A stretch of 64,000 nucleotides of DNA, taken from contig JAGKQI010000062.1 in NCBI GenBank assembly GCA_018806915.1, positions 434,001 to 498,000 on the forward strand, in the 5' to 3' direction. Below the pieces are notes generated by a model. That model saw only the letters and a program-made list of their open reading frames with translations. It ran no database searches and had not been told where the DNA came from. This document shows positions 44,382 to 57,931 of this stretch, one piece after another; the first letter of the stretch is position 1; every line of letters starts with the position of its first letter. Source of the stretch: Phytophthora colocasiae. Its lineage: Eukaryota > Oomycota > Peronosporomycetes > Peronosporales > Peronosporaceae. The translations under genes and the position numbers were made by a program.

Positions 44382-45304
44382 GGGAGTTATGGAGCTCCTA
44401 TCAGGAAATGCGCTCTACGAAGGCGCTGCTGCCGGGTGGGAAGTTTCGTTACGTTGCCCTCCTTTTTCTTAGTCCGCTATGGAGGTTGCAAGCTGCGGGG
44501 TTTGGCGTCAATGCTGCAGTTTCCAAGCAAATGCCGCAGTGCAGGCCCCGACTCGAGGGAAGGATCATCTCCAGCGGGCTAAAGCACTGGGATTCAGTAT
44601 GACGACTTTTTTTTGAAGTCGTAGTACGGATACTTCTCACTAACTTACCGCAGCCAAAATATAAGTATTCAAAGGAATTTCGGAGTATTAAACGGAAAAG
44701 TATCTGGGCCAATTACGAAGGGTACTTAGTTACGCAGGATGTAAAGTATCTGAGCAAGATCCTCAGCGAGCGAACCCATTTATGAGGGCACGTTAAGCCA
44801 TATGGCTCCGACGAGCCCACGCCGGAGTCCTGGGACAGATACTTTGCGAGCCATGTGGGCGAACTTGGCTGTGAAGTGCCGGCGAGCCACTGGCAGTACA
44901 TACACCGACGCCAGCGCTACATACATGTACTAGCGCTAATCTGCAGCCTACGCGTAGGATCACCCGCACGTCTGTGTCCCTGTTGTTCCGAAACGCCCTT
45001 TCGCCCCAGGGAGGTCCCTGTTGTTCCGAAACGCCCTTTCGCCCCAGGGAGGTCCCAGCAACGTTGCTCGCCTATTCCTGGCTTCGAAATTGAGCCAGTT
45101 GCCCAAAATTTAGACATGGCGATTGGATAAAAATAGCGTTATGGACCATTTTGCATTGCCTGTGCCCTTCGAGGAACGTGCGCAGACTGTCCGTATCGAG
45201 CAAACCATTTTTCAAGGGACACTGTCTTTTCTTTTCAGGAAAAGCTTTGTGCTCTTCAAGACAGGCTTTGCGAAAAGATCGGTTTCTTTAGGGCCGTCGC
45301 CACG
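44382..45304. other. Intergenic region between cyclin and EF-hand genes
   Basis: 923 bp with divergent genes on each side, so it should hold both promoters. Apart from a 38 bp tandem duplication (44977-45052), no gene is recognised. Confidence 0.6.
44977..45052. repeat. 38 bp exact tandem duplication
   Basis: Two perfect adjacent copies of a 38 bp segment starting TCCCTGTTGTTCCGAAACG, followed by the first four bases of a third. Probably a simple local duplication. Confidence 0.9.
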
Positions 45305-46286
45305 ATGGACGCGCTGGCTGCGCCGGTGCTTCCACCTGACAGCACAACCAAGTTGCTGCGAGTGTTCTGCCTTCTGCGACAGCATGACCGCAAAGCCCGC
45401 ATTGCGAGGAGGACTGCTGAGCTAAACTCGTGGAAAGCACCTCCCCAAGCAGCAGCGTTGTCGCAGCGTGCGGACGACGTTATTGCCGCCGAGGAGCTGC
45501 AGCAAGCTTCGCCAACAGAGACAACCCGGGACACAGTAGACCTGGTGGACGAGCTGAATCTGCTCGCCGTCAGCGAGGAACCAGACAGTCCAGCAGGCGG
45601 CATTGCCCCCGTGAGTTGTAAGAGTGTGGGCGGGGGCAATCTACGTGCGATAGCAGCCCCACTGACCACTATGCAAGAGTTGCGTAACGAGATTAAGGAT
45701 CTTCAAAAGGGGATTATCACGAGCAGCAGCGATACGTCCGGGGTCATTAGCCCAGCGGACTTGAGCTCGTGTATGCGCAGCTTGAACCGAGTGCCGTCGA
45801 AGGTAGGCGCCGACAATCGTTACTTGCTAGACACTGTTGACACCGTGACTCTGTGAAGGGTGAGGTGCAGTGGATGATCTGGGAGGTCGACGAAGATCTG
45901 GACGGCAACGTCAGCTGGGAGGAGTTCAAGGGCTGCTACGTGGGCACGTTGCTAGACTCGCACGGGCTCGAACTCAATCAGTTATACTACCTCATTCAAT
46001 TCTTGCTCTGTGATACAGATAGCAGTCAAACCGTCTCAGGTTGGTTTGCAGCTAGGTAGTGCATCTGGTCTCGTCTCGACTGAGAGAGGATGTTGTTGAT
46101 TCTGGTGCAGCGGATGAAATTACTGCGGAGCTGCAGCGCATCGGGGGTACAGAGCACCTCACGGCTAAACTGTGGTCCGTACTTGATGGAGAAAGCGAGG
46201 AGCAGCAGCTACTTCGCAAGTTGTCGTTGTCCGAGTTCTTGGACGCAATGCTGGGCGACCTACCATCCAGCTTCAATCTGCATTAA
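45305..46286 (+). CDS. EF-hand calcium-binding protein
   Basis: Three exons are inferred: 45305-45802, 45859-46039 and 46087-46286. Two very short GT-AG introns (56 and 47 bp) restore one frame of 292 aa. The N-terminal half is low-complexity with a leucine/arginine-rich start. The C-terminal half is an EF-hand module. Its first loop, DEDLDGNVSWEE, has all canonical calcium ligands (D1, D3, D5, N7, E12). A second loop, DTDSSQTVSEDV, is degenerate at position 12. The preceding helix (WMIWEVD) and following FKGCYVG helix are typical. The protein resembles conserved EF-hand proteins of flagellated protists, but I cannot name the subfamily. Splicing was inferred because the unspliced frames are broken. 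Confidence 0.72.
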
Positions 46287-46472
46287 ATACATAAAGTACG
46301 GTAATTAGATGCAGTACAATAGTATGCACATGTGTAGTTTTTAATAACTCATTTAAGTACGAAAATTTGCCGCCTCTGAACCAGAGGACAAGACGTCAGG
46401 AACACAAGCAAGCAGGTACAGCAGCATCGGCCACAGCAGCAGCAACTACTTCTACTACTACACTAGCAGAAC

Positions 46473-46856
46473 ATGTCAGGACCTTTGGGAAGGATCATTG
46501 CGCAGGTGGTCGTCATGGGAGCGGGCATCGTGTCGAAAGCCTTCGTTCAGGCGTATCAGCAGGCTGTGCACAACGCGCGTTCGGGCAATGCTGGCGCTAT
46601 GGCTGCCAAGACCGTGGTGCGCAAGAACCAAATGTCCCAGCAGCAGGCGCGCGAAATTCTTAACTTCCCCACGAGCGGTCCAGCGCTGTCCTCGGAAGAT
46701 ATCCAGAAGCAATTTACAAGGTACTTTGAGGCTAACGACCCAGCCAAGGGCGGCTCCTTCTACTTGCAATCCAAGATTTTTCGAGCAAAGGAGGCGTTAG
46801 AGCGCAAAGAACCAGACGAAGAAACTCCGTCGCCTGATAAGACTAAAGATGCGTAG
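46473..46856 (+). CDS. PAM16: Mitochondrial import motor subunit PAM16/TIM16
   Basis: J-like protein of the presequence translocase-associated motor at the TIM23 channel; it pairs with and restrains PAM18 to control mtHsp70. The 127-aa product matches the family: hydrophobic N-terminus (MSGPLGRIIAQVVVMGAG), the AFVQAYQQA segment, then a degenerate J domain (about 53-100) starting MSQQQAREILNF. The HPD motif of true J proteins is absent, as expected for this family; the equivalent site is in the YFEANDP region. The C-terminus is charged. Single exon, complete. Confidence 0.93.
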   Translation: MSGPLGRIIAQVVVMGAGIVSKAFVQAYQQAVHNARSGNAGAMAAKTVVRKNQMSQQQAREILNFPTSGPALSSEDIQKQFTRYFEANDPAKGGSFYLQSKIFRAKEALERKEPDEETPSPDKTKDA

Positions 46857-47095
46857 GTCGCTGGGGGTAAGTTCTGGCTAGTTTGAGGGAGGCGGGCTTG
46901 GAGATTGGTCACGAACGCGGGAAGCAAGATTGAGGAGAAGCCGTAGAAACAGTAGACACCCTTTTGCCGCAGATATGGCGTCCTGCACGGAGCCTTCTCT
47001 ATAATACGTTTTATCGAGATGTCTGCCTTGCTGTATCCGTAAAGCTTTGAGTGTTGGTTGGTTGAAAACAATTTATTTTTCAAAGTGTTTTTCGC

Positions 47096-48063
<968 letters not shown>

Positions 48064-48188
48064 ATGAAATTCATCGATATTGTCAGATTCTGAATTCAAC
48101 GCAAGGCGGCCCAAATAGAACAAAAGCGAAGCTTGAAGGTGTGCATCTAGAGCAACATGAGCTGGTAAGAGTTTTTATTTTGCGTAGT

Positions 48189-49068
48189 CTAACTTGCTTC
48201 ATCACTGCGGCTCGTCGGAGCCAGTTTCGACAGACTGGCGCCAATATTTGAGAAGAATGAGCCGATTGAGTACTTTGAGAACTGGGACATACGAAGCGAT
48301 GCACTACCGAGATAGTCTCCATTCTTGTCCGTTCCTGTCCAGCCCACGTAAATTGTGATATCACATTGGGCAGTTGTGTTGGTGCTGGTGGTGGAGTTTG
48401 ATCCAGCAGAGCTACTATCCCCAACGTTGACGCTCGCAACCGAAGAATTGCCTTTACAGCTATCCACCGGAGTGAAGCACGTTTTGCCTTGACCACTAAG
48501 CCGTGCCGTTGACGTTTCCTGGGGTTTCGAGAAGAGATTGTAGTCACACATCTCTGCAGTGCAGAAGTAGCAACCGTCATCCCAGCTCACGCCTTGTACG
48601 ACTCCCTTCTTCACAGATACAATAGCGGTGAAATATGGAGATATGCGTTCAGTCGATGCCGACGAGTAGAGCTTGTAATTCGTTCGATACTTGAGAGTCG
48701 ACACGGTAAGGAAAGCACCCAAGGGGTTTGCACCGATGCGGGTATCATTCCATGCTGCAATACAAAAAAAAATTAGCGATCACTCAACATTTGCAGAGGA
48801 GATACCCACAGTCGGTAATGCGTAGCACGGTATACTTATCAGCAATCGGCATGAAAAGCGTACGATACGCGTCGTTTACATTGACACAGATGTACGTGGC
48901 TGTTCCTTTCACAACGAGTGGCACAGGATCGGACGGAGAGCAAATACTGGAGATATTCGTCTGAATGGCCTGCACTCTTGAAGTATCGCTCAAGAGTACA
49001 AGCATTATCCAAACGAGCATCAGCCACGCGACCTTAAGTACCAAGCGCTTCATCACTGGTAAGGTCAT
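48189..49068 (-). CDS. Secreted Ser/Thr-rich cysteine-containing protein, unknown function
   Basis: Two exons are inferred, the upstream one at about 48810-49068 and the downstream one from about 48754 to 48189. The acceptor follows a long T run (TTTTTTTTTGTATTGCAG). The donor is uncertain: joining in frame requires GTGGGT at 48809, while the better-looking GTATCT leads to an early stop. The N-terminus is a signal peptide (MKRLVLKVAWLMLVWIMLVLL core); Met6 may be the true start. The mature protein has several cysteines, an aromatic WDDGCYFC block, and a Ser/Thr/Asn-rich stretch with many NxS/T sites. No known domain is recognised. Extracellular location is inferred from the signal peptide. 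It converges on IDI1. Confidence 0.6.
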
Positions 49069-49728
49069 GTCTCTCTTGAGTTAATGACGGAATCACCTGA
49101 TCAACAACACCACGAGTAGTAGTTTCACCAACCTTTCTCGCTGTTCCAGAAATACGAGGCGAAACCAAAAAAGACAGCAAAAATGCAACGACTTCCATGG
49201 CACAATCTTTTGTCAACGACATGTACTGGGAATGCGTACAGACATTTTTGGTATTCTCCGCTGATCAGCAATGGGCACGTGAGGAACTCAAGACAACTGC
49301 TTGCCAAACTTCTCTAGGTTTACGACATTTGTTTAAAATTACACTGTCATTTCGGGTAGGCTGCCAACGTGGCGAAATGAGCCTACGTAAACCGCGCTAC
49401 AACATTGATACACTCGTACTGAGCTATTAGCACTATACGCTGGGCGGAGTTTGTGACTGCTACCATTGTACAGCAACTGAAACGAGAAGCTACCCTGGCC
49501 CAGGGTCTTGAAGAGATCGTACAGGATGGTGCTTGGGCGCGCAATCCTGAGAAAGGCGTGTGTGACGTGTGACGGATTTTGTTGGATAAAGCGCTACGGT
49601 AGACTCTACACAAGAGGTCTTGGAACGAAATGATCGGCTCGACAATGCGGTGAGCTGCTTCCAGCCCATTCGCCTTTTGTCCGTGGACGCCGCACCTTCG
49701 GAAGTCAAGTTCTCCACCTCTTACAGCA
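49069..49728. other. 660 bp region upstream of the first phosphate carrier gene
   Basis: Contains the promoters of the divergent neighbours. Two plus-strand open stretches (49197-49428 and about 49438-49572, the latter translating as QQLKREATLAQGLEEIVQDG) look weakly protein-like. They could be exons of a small or decayed gene, but no splice model is convincing. Confidence 0.35.
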
Positions 49729-50769
49729 ATGAGTACCTTCTTTCCCGTGATCTCGACTCTGAACCAGTCCGTCATGCCGCAAACGACCCCTGTCAACCAT
49801 GCAGCGAGTCCTTCCGTCCTTGCCACCTCCGCCATTAAATGGAATGCTCGTCTCGCGCACGACCCCGTTCACGACAATGCGTTCTACGGGAAGTGCATGA
49901 TCGGTGGCATCTTGTCTTGCGGCATAACTCACACGGGCATCACTCCTCTGGATGTTGTGAAGTGCAACATGCAAGTGAACCCGGCCAAGTACAAAAGCTT
50001 GCTGTCCGGTTTAAAGACTATCGCATCGGAAGAGGGCGTAGGCGCCCTGTACAAGGGCTGGGCACCAACCGCATTCGGTTACTCGATGCAGGGCATGTGC
50101 AAGTTCGGCTTCTATGACGTCTTCAAGGATATGTACTCAACGATGGCTGGCGAGGAGAATGCGTACAAGTACCGTGGTGCCATTTACCTTGCTGGTTCAG
50201 CCTCGGCTGAGTTCTTCGCGGACATCTTGCTGTGTCCCATGGAGATGGTTAAGGTGAAGGTGCAGACTTCTCCTGCTGGCACTTTTCCTGTAAAACTGTC
50301 CCCCGCCATGGCTGCTATGAAGGCTAACCCCGAGACCCGCTTCCCGTTCGGCTCTCTGGTGCCGTTGTGGTCGCGCCAGATACCGTACACCATGGCCAAG
50401 TTCTTCTTCTTCGAGAAGGTCGTGGAGGCTTTCTACACGTACGTGTTCACGGAGCCCAAGAGCACGTACCCTAAGAGCACCCAGCTTGGCATCACTTTCG
50501 CTTCTGGCTACTTAGCAGGCATTATTTGCGCCATCGTGTCGCACCCTGCCGACTCAGTTGTGTCGCTCATGGGCAAGCCTGCCAACAAGGGCAAGGGATT
50601 CGGTCAGATTGTTAGCGAGACGGGTATGAGGAATTTGGCCACTAAGGGTCTTGGCACGCGTATCATTATGATCGGTACGCTGACGGGTGCTCAGTGGTGG
50701 ATCTACGACACGTTCAAGACGGCCATGGGCATGGGAACGAGCGGTGGTGCTGCCCCCAAGAAGCCGTAG
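49729..50769 (+). CDS. Mitochondrial phosphate carrier, paralogue 1
   Basis: Inner-membrane transporter (SLC25A3 / PiC family) importing inorganic phosphate with protons for ATP synthesis. The 346-aa single-exon protein has the three SLC25 repeats, each with its carrier signature: PLDVVKCNMQ (about 82), PMEMVKVKVQ (about 171) and PADSVVSLMG (about 272). The third lacks the basic last residue, as is normal for phosphate carriers. The N-terminal 35 residues precede the first repeat and lack a clear presequence. The C-terminus ends APKKP. The gene is a close paralogue of the one at 62079-63116, in the same orientation. Three transposons inserted only 14 bp after its stop codon, so its native 3' UTR is interrupted. 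Confidence 0.95.
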   Translation: MSTFFPVISTLNQSVMPQTTPVNHAASPSVLATSAIKWNARLAHDPVHDNAFYGKCMIGGILSCGITHTGITPLDVVKCNMQVNPAKYKSLLSGLKTIASEEGVGALYKGWAPTAFGYSMQGMCKFGFYDVFKDMYSTMAGEENAYKYRGAIYLAGSASAEFFADILLCPMEMVKVKVQTSPAGTFPVKLSPAMAAMKANPETRFPFGSLVPLWSRQIPYTMAKFFFFEKVVEAFYTYVFTEPKSTYPKSTQLGITFASGYLAGIICAIVSHPADSVVSLMGKPANKGKGFGQIVSETGMRNLATKGLGTRIIMIGTLTGAQWWIYDTFKTAMGMGTSGGAAPKKP

Positions 50770-50791
50770 ATAAAAACCAACGTTTAGATGG

Positions 50792-53700
50792 GGTTCATGC
50801 GATATGTTGGGGCCGACAGGCCCCGACATATCCGATTCCGAACTCCGAACTCCGATATTCCGATTGCTATCAATTTTAAGATTCAGTAAAAAAATAGTTT
50901 TGATCAGGCGCAGTGAACTACAACAGAGATGGCAGACGATGAAGAAAACCCTCAGACAGAGGAGCGTTTAGAGCAACAAGAAGTTACGAGACTCATTCGT
51001 GAAGCGCTAAGCGGGCGGCGGTTCCCCCCAGTGGTGCAATATCCCGAGGCAACTCGCGGAGATGGTCTGCTATCATCACTTTTCTCGTGGCCGGTCGTCG
51101 TATGGGTCCCTGAGTGCGAGAACCGGCTTCAGAAGCCATACTGTCTTAAAACGGGATGCTCGTGCTCACCACGTGTGAAAGAGTACCGACAGCGCACGGT
51201 GGAGGACGTAGACACCAAATACCATTTGCTATACATCAAGTACCAGTGCACTGGAGACGATAAAGGGTGTTTTTCTACCGGTGAATGCTGCTTTCGTTCA
51301 GCGCGATGCCCGTCTACTCATGCACTTTCCTTCGTCATGACAAAGAAGTCCGGGCTGTCGAAGGATTTGATGGAGCTAGTACATAATGACGGAATGACGT
51401 CGCCCCATGGGATTTCAAGTACAGTAGCAAGCATTCGGCGCCGTCGTGAGAAACGCTACTACAAGTTGCTGTGTCTGTTTGCTAACGCTGTTCGGCATCG
51501 ACGATTGACCAACCCACTTTATTTACCACCTACACCACCTTCTGTCGGGCAGTATATGTGCCTCCAGAAACCGCTTGGAACTGAGACTCTCACAGCGGCC
51601 TGGCTACAGTCAACCAGCATTTACAGCAGTCTTTGTGAACAAGTAATGAGCCGCGCGAAGGTGAAGAAAGTGCTTCGAGTCGACCACTCCGTTAAGTTCT
51701 GTAAGATGCTAAAAGTATGGCCAGGAGGTACTGGAAACCGAGAGAGCATGACTGACGCCAAGATGTTGCTGCTTCTCCAAAATGAGATTGGCCAGATTGT
51801 CGGAAGGCGCTTGACCCGGTCAGAAAATCACAGCGAGACTCGTGAGCTACTTGAGCATATAAAGGGTGCATTACACTCAACAGAAGATGATGATGAGCGG
51901 GTTGTCGTTAGTGACAACGCTAATGCGATTCGAAGCCCTTGTGAATAGCGTGTTTGAGATTCTGTAGGCGTTCGACAGGACCCTTTTCACGTTGTCCAGC
52001 GCTTTACTGAGAAGATCAAGAGCAAAATGGAGCGCAAAATTGTGGCACAGCAATTGCATGAAGCGGGGCTGTACAGCATAGACGGAGAACTTTCGCCCTC
52101 CAGAAGAGATGGCATTTCGCTTCTCGAAACTGTTCTTCATAACGTGAATCTTGCCTGATATTAGCTGCACCATACAGGAGTGGACAGAAGCGTTGATAGT
52201 AATTTGAAGCAGATTCGCCGTGGAGATTTATATGTGGATTGCAACGTGTTCAGCGAAGGAGGAGGCAGCCATGTCCGTGTTGTTCCACAAGTCAACTGGA
52301 AGGTTTCCACCTGCACTAAAGAAGATGCTTGCTCGTTCGGTCTCTGTTGAAATTGGGCTTCGCATTCTCGATTTGTTCATTTTGAAGCATAATTTGAAGA
52401 TCGGGTCGCAATACGGACGCAACCCGCCTCTGCATGATGCTGACATTCTCACACTAATACAAACTGCAACACTATGTCGAGGAGCCTGCCGTTGAATCTC
52501 CACAGCTTGAGTTTGCAGCCGAGCTCATCTCCGAACCACTTCGACAGCCAACTTATCGATCCGCTACAGACCTGACTTCGGCTTCGAACAATGGAATCAA
52601 ATGTTCGAAACTGTCCGTATCAATAGTCAGGCACTGGAGAATAGTCTACAACGCGCTCATCAACACAGCGCAAGTATTCGTGAACTTCTTTCCAAGCAAT
52701 TACATTTATCGAAACACGCAGACTACCCCGAGCCGAGTTCTTCAACTCCTTGTGCATCAATGAACTAGACTACGAGGCCGCCATTGGATTCTTCTGGACA
52801 AGAGTACTCACTGCTTCGGCAAGTTCGATCTGAGCAGCAAGCTTCGGGGCAGAGCTGGGCAGACTGCGTGATGGTAACCACTATCATGTACAACATCGTG
52901 GTATCTTCGAACACGAACACTTGTTTAAACCTCCGGCGACGAAGCTTTGCCACGTTAGCATCTAAGATAGACGGTCTATCATCTCACACTTCACAGGACA
53001 TGCAGCCATCCTGAGGTCGAAATCTGTTCTGCCTTACACGAGCAGAACCCCGTGATGACAATTTCCCACGTGAACAGGAGTTTCAGATCCAATTGTTCAA
53101 TGCACTGCGAAAAATGGCAGGAATTCGTAAGCGCCGGCAAGTGTTTTCCATGGTGTACGACTTCATGCTGTATATGTACTGAATTTACCTCAAGTCGCAG
53201 TTTGTACTTCTGAAGATATGGGATAACTTGAAGCACAAGGCTAACCAAAGCACAAAACTCAAGATAAAACTGAAGCTGAGCCCCGAACAAATTGCCAACT
53301 TACGCTGCACAGATATCCACAAAACTAGATCGAAAAGATACTCAACAACCTGCCAGTCGCCCAAGCAGTAGCCTTTCAGCCTCAAGCTTCAAAAGCTAAT
53401 GCATTGTCAGTTGTTCATACTTCAACGGAACAAACAATAACGGCGAGGCAGCGGAGGAAGGATTGCCAGTATTGAGACTCCATCTCCCAGCGAATTCCAA
53501 CGAATTTCGTGTCGTCGATTCCCAAGTCGCCCCAGCGGCATCTTTCACGGAACAGCAATGTTCCAAGCGCCTGCAACAATAACACCAGAGCATGTGTCAA
53601 TGTTACGTGCACTCTCAAAGTCAATTCCTAATTCAAATGGGAAGTGGGAGTACATTCAGACTGTGTACCAGAAGCATTATCCACATTTGCCACACTCAAA

Positions 53701-54363
53701 CAATGCCTTACGCTGCCGTTTGAAAGAGAAGAAGCCAGGACCAAACGTCTGCACCACAGCACCAGCCTGCTCATCTGCAGCACCAGTAATGCCGCTACGA
53801 AAGCGACGAACGACTTCATGCAGTAGCTGTCGTCAGCGCAAAACGAGATGCGGTGATCTCACACGAAATCCCTATTGTACACAGGCAGTCAATACGGACA
53901 ACAACAGCGTAAAGAGAAGCAGATTAGATGAATATCTGGTTCGCGATATATCTCACTAATCGTACTGCATATAAGTACCTGGTCGCACGTCTTGCTTTCC
54001 TTCGCTCAATGGCCTCGAGATAGTGTATTCTCCCAGTCGACAATGTGTAAATGACCTCGCGAATTGAGTACAGTGCCTACACGAACGTGCAAACAGTCAA
54101 TCAGTATTGTGTAAAGCTGGGCGGCCATTAACAACAAGATACAAAGGTTATTGTTGTATGACACCACACCTTGACGGGAACACTCTGCTGTAGCAGCCCA
54201 TAGCTGCGTCCTTCTGCATTGCTGTATGATGTGTGATATCACCGTCGTGTCTGAGCCCAAATACTGGGGAATGAACCGGGACAAAAGCGGTGAAAACCGG
54301 TACCGTCCGGTCGGAAGTGGTGCCGACCGGTTGCGGGTCAAGCCCCAGAATAACGTATGAACC
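50792..54363 (+). mobile_element. DNA transposon copy A (3572 bp)
   Basis: The left end reads GGTTCATGCGATATGTTGGG. The right end, reverse complemented, reads GGTTCATACGTTATTCTGGG, giving imperfect terminal inverted repeats of about 24 bp. A strong hairpin lies just inside the left end (about 50801-50832), with arms of 14 bp around GATATGTTGGGGCC. The right end has a palindromic ACCGGT/CCGGTC-rich zone (about 54296-54335). An 8 bp target duplication with these ends suits the Mutator or hAT superfamilies; the family is not settled. Confidence 0.85.
50929..53959 (+). pseudogene. DDE-type transposase, copy A, frameshifted
   Basis: The longest continuous part is 50929-51948 (339 aa); small indels break the rest. 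Comparison of the three copies shows one long frame of about 1000 codons ending YLVRDISH. Visible parts, in order: acidic start, a cysteine-rich zinc-finger-like region (about 63-127), a basic REKRYYK stretch, Asp252 in RVDHSVKF, and Asp329 in VVVSDNAN. A D-P-F-H-V-V block and a glutamate in TSQLEGFH follow further on. These fit a DDE/D catalytic core like Mutator-type or ISL3-type enzymes. A C-terminal CSSCRQRKTRC cluster may bind zinc. Catalytic assignments are by pattern only. Confidence 0.75.
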
Positions 54364-54369
54364 TTAGAT

Positions 54370-57300
54370 GGTTCATGCGATATGTTGGGGCCGACAGGCC
54401 CCGACATATCCGATTCCGAACTCCGAACTCCGATATTCCGATTGCTATCAATTTTGATTCAGTAAAAATAGTTTTGATCAGGCGCAGTGAACTACAACAG
54501 AGATGGCAGACGATGAAGAAAACCCTCAGACAGAGGAGCGTTTAGAGCAACAAGAAGTTACGAGACTCATTCGTGAAGCGCTAAGCGGGCGGCGGTTCCC
54601 CCCAGTGGTGCAATATCCCGAGGCAACTCGCGGAGATGGTCTGCATCATCACTTTCTCGTGGCCGGTCGTCGTATGGGTCCTGAGTGCGAGAACTGGCTT
54701 CAGAAGCCATACTGTCTTTAAAACGGGATGCTCGTGCTCACCACGTGTGAAAGAGTACCGACAGCGCACGGTGGAGGACGGACACCAAATACCATTTGCT
54801 ATACATCAAGTACCAGTGCACTGGAGACGATAAAGCGGTGTTTTTCTACTGTGAATGCTGCTTTCTGTTCAGCGCGATGCCCGTCTACTCATGCACTTTC
54901 CTTCGTCATGACAAAGAAGTCCGGGCTGTCGAAGGATTTGATGGAGCTAGTACACGACGGAATGACGTCGCCCCATGGGATTTCAAGTACAGTAGCAAGC
55001 ATTCGGCGCCGTCGTGAGAAACGCTACTACAAGTTGCTGTGTCTGTTTGCTAACGCTGTTCGGCATCGACGATTGACCAACCCACTTTATTTACCACCTA
55101 CACCACCTTCTGTCGGGCAGTATATGTGCCTCCAGAAACCGCTTGAACTGAGACTCCACAGCGGCCTGGCTACAGTCAACCAGCATTTACAGCAGTCTTT
55201 GTGAACAAGTAATGAGCCGCGCGAAGGTGAAGAAAGTGCTTCGAGTCGACCACTCCGTTAAGTTCTGTAAGATGCTAAAAGTATGGCCAGGAGGTACTGG
55301 AAACCGAGAGAGCATGACTGACGCCAAGATGTTGCTGCTTCTCCAAAAATGAGATTGGCCAGATTGTCGGAAGGCGCTTGACCCGGTCAGAAAATCACAG
55401 CGAGACTCGTGAGCTACTTGAGAGCATATAAAGGGTGCATTACACTCAACAGAAGATGATGATGAGCGGGTTGTCGTTAGTGACAACGCTAATGCGATTC
55501 GAAGCCTTGTGAATAGCGTGTTTGAGATTCTGTAGGCGTTCGACAGGACCCTTTCACGTTGTCCAGCGCTTTACTGAGAAGATCAAGAGCAAAATGGAGC
55601 GCAAAATTGTGGCACAGCAATTGCATGAAGCGCTGTACAGCATAGACGGAGAACTTCGCCCTCCAGAAGAGATGGCATTTCGCTTCGAAACTGTTCTTCA
55701 TAACGTGAATCTTGCCGATATTAGTTGCACCATACAGGAGTGGACAGGAAGCGTTGATAGTAATTTGAAGCAGATTCGCCGTGGAGATTTATATGTGGAT
55801 TGCAACGTGTTCAGCGAAGGAGGAGGCAGCCATGTCCGGTGTTGTTCCACAAGTCAACTGGAAGGTTTCCACTCTGCACTAAAGAAGATGCTTGCTCGTT
55901 CGGTCTCTGTTGAAATTGGGCTTCGCATTCTCGATTTGTTCATTTTGAAGCATAATTTGAAGATCGGGTCGCAATACGGACGCAACCCTGCCTCTGCATG
56001 ATGCTGACATTCTCACACTAATACAAACTGCAACACTATGGCGTCGAGGAGCTGCCGTTGAATCTCCACAGCTTGAGTTTGCAGCCGAGCCTATCTCCGA
56101 ACCACTTCGACAGCCAACTTATCGATCCGCTACAGACCTGGACTTCGGCTTCGAACAATGGAATCAAATGTTCGAAACTGTCCGTATCAATAGTCAGGCA
56201 CTGGAGAATAGTCTACAACGCGCTCATCAACACAGCGCAAGTATTCGTGAACTTCTTCCAAGCAATTGGCATTTATCGAAACACGCAGACTACCCCGAGC
56301 CGAGTTCTTCAACTCCTTGTGCATCAATGAACTAGACTACGAGGCCGCCATTGGATTCTCTGACAAGAGTACTCACTGCTTCGGCAAGTTCGATCTGAGC
56401 AGCAAGCTTCGGGCAGAGCTGGGCAGACTGCGTGATGGTAACCACTATCATGTACAACATCGTGGTATCTTCGAACACGAACACTTGTTTAAACCTCCGG
56501 CGACGAAGCTTTGCCACGTTAGCATCTAAGATAGACGGTCTATCATCTCACACTTCACAGGACATGCAGCCATCCGAGGTCGAAATCTGTTCTGCCTTAC
56601 ACGAGCAGAACCCCGTGATGACAATTCCCACGTGAACAGGAGTTTCAGATCCAATTGTTCAATGCACTGCGAAAATGGCAGGAATTCGTAAGCGCCGGCA
56701 AGTGTTTTCATGGTACGACTTTGCATGCTGTATATGTACTGGAATTTTACCTCAAGTCGCAGTTTGTACTTCTGAAGATATGGGATAACTTGAAGCACAA
56801 GGCTAACTAAAGCACAAACTCAAGATAAAACTGAAGCTGAGCCCCGAACAAATTGCCAACTTACGCTGCACAGATATCCACAAAACTAGATCGGAAAAGA
56901 TATCAACAACCTGCCAGTCGCCCAAGCAGTAGCCTTTCAGCCCCAAGCTTCAAAAGCTAATGCATTGTCAGTTGTTCATACTTCAACGGGAACAAACAAT
57001 AACGGCGAGGCAGCGGAGGAAGGATTGCCAGTATTGAGACTCCATCTCCCAGCGAATTCCAACGAATTTCGTGTCGTCGATTCCCAAGTCGCCCCAGCGG
57101 CATCTTTCACGGAACAGCAATGTTCCAAGCGCCTGCAAATAATAACACCAGAGCATGTGTCAATGTTACGTGCACTCTCAAAGTCAATTCCTAATTCAAA
57201 TGGGAAGTGGGAGTACATTCAGACTGTGTACCAGAAGCATTATCCACATTTGCCACTCTCAAACAATGCCTTACGCTGCCGTTTGAAAGAGAAGAAGCCA

Positions 57301-57925
57301 GGACCAAACGTCTGCACCACAGCACCAGCCTGCTCATCTGCAGCACTAGTAATGCCGCTACGAAAGCGACGAACGACTTCATGCAGTAGCTGTCGTCAGC
57401 GCAAAACGAGATGCGGTGATCTCACACGAAATCCCTATTGTACACAGGCAGTCAATACGGACAACAACAGCGTAAAGAGAAGCAGATTAGATGAATATCT
57501 GGTTCGCGATATATCTCACTAATCGTACTGCATATAAGTACCTGGTCGCACGTCTTGCTTTCCTTCGCTCAATGGCCTCGAGATAGTGTATTCTCCCAGT
57601 CGACAATGTGTAAATGACCTCGCGAATTGAGTACAGTGCCTACAATGAACGTGCAAACAGTCAATCAGTATTGTGTAAAGCTGGGCGGCCATTAACAACA
57701 AGATACAAAGGTTATTGTTGTATGACACCACACCTTGACGGGAACACTCTGCTGTAGCAGCCCATAGCTGCGTCCTTCTGCATTGCTGTATGATGTGATA
57801 TCACCGTCGTGTCTGAGCCCAAATACTGGGAATGAACTGGGGACAAAAGCGGTGAAAACCGGTACCGTCCGGTCGGAAGTGGTGCCGACTGGTTGCGGGT
57901 CAAGCCTCAGAATAACGTATGAACC
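54370..57925 (+). mobile_element. DNA transposon copy B (3556 bp)
   Basis: Same ends and hairpin as copy A. It starts within the TTAGATGG that follows copy A. It differs from A by scattered small indels and few substitutions. Confidence 0.85.
54503..57522 (+). pseudogene. DDE-type transposase, copy B, frameshifted
   Basis: Homologous to the copy A reading frame from MADDEEN to YLVRDISH, but broken by more indels. Its longest pieces are 54728-55204 and 55522-56001; the C-terminal part from 56965 to 57522 is open. It shares with copy A the loss of one G in the GTGTTTGGAGATTC region that copy C keeps, so A and B may be more closely related there. Confidence 0.72.
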
Positions 57926-57931
57926 TTAGAT

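Noticed and set aside
49197..49572. Small spliced plus-strand gene upstream of phosphate carrier 1
   Set aside because: Protein-like stretches exist, but donor and acceptor phases do not agree convincingly and no family is recognised.
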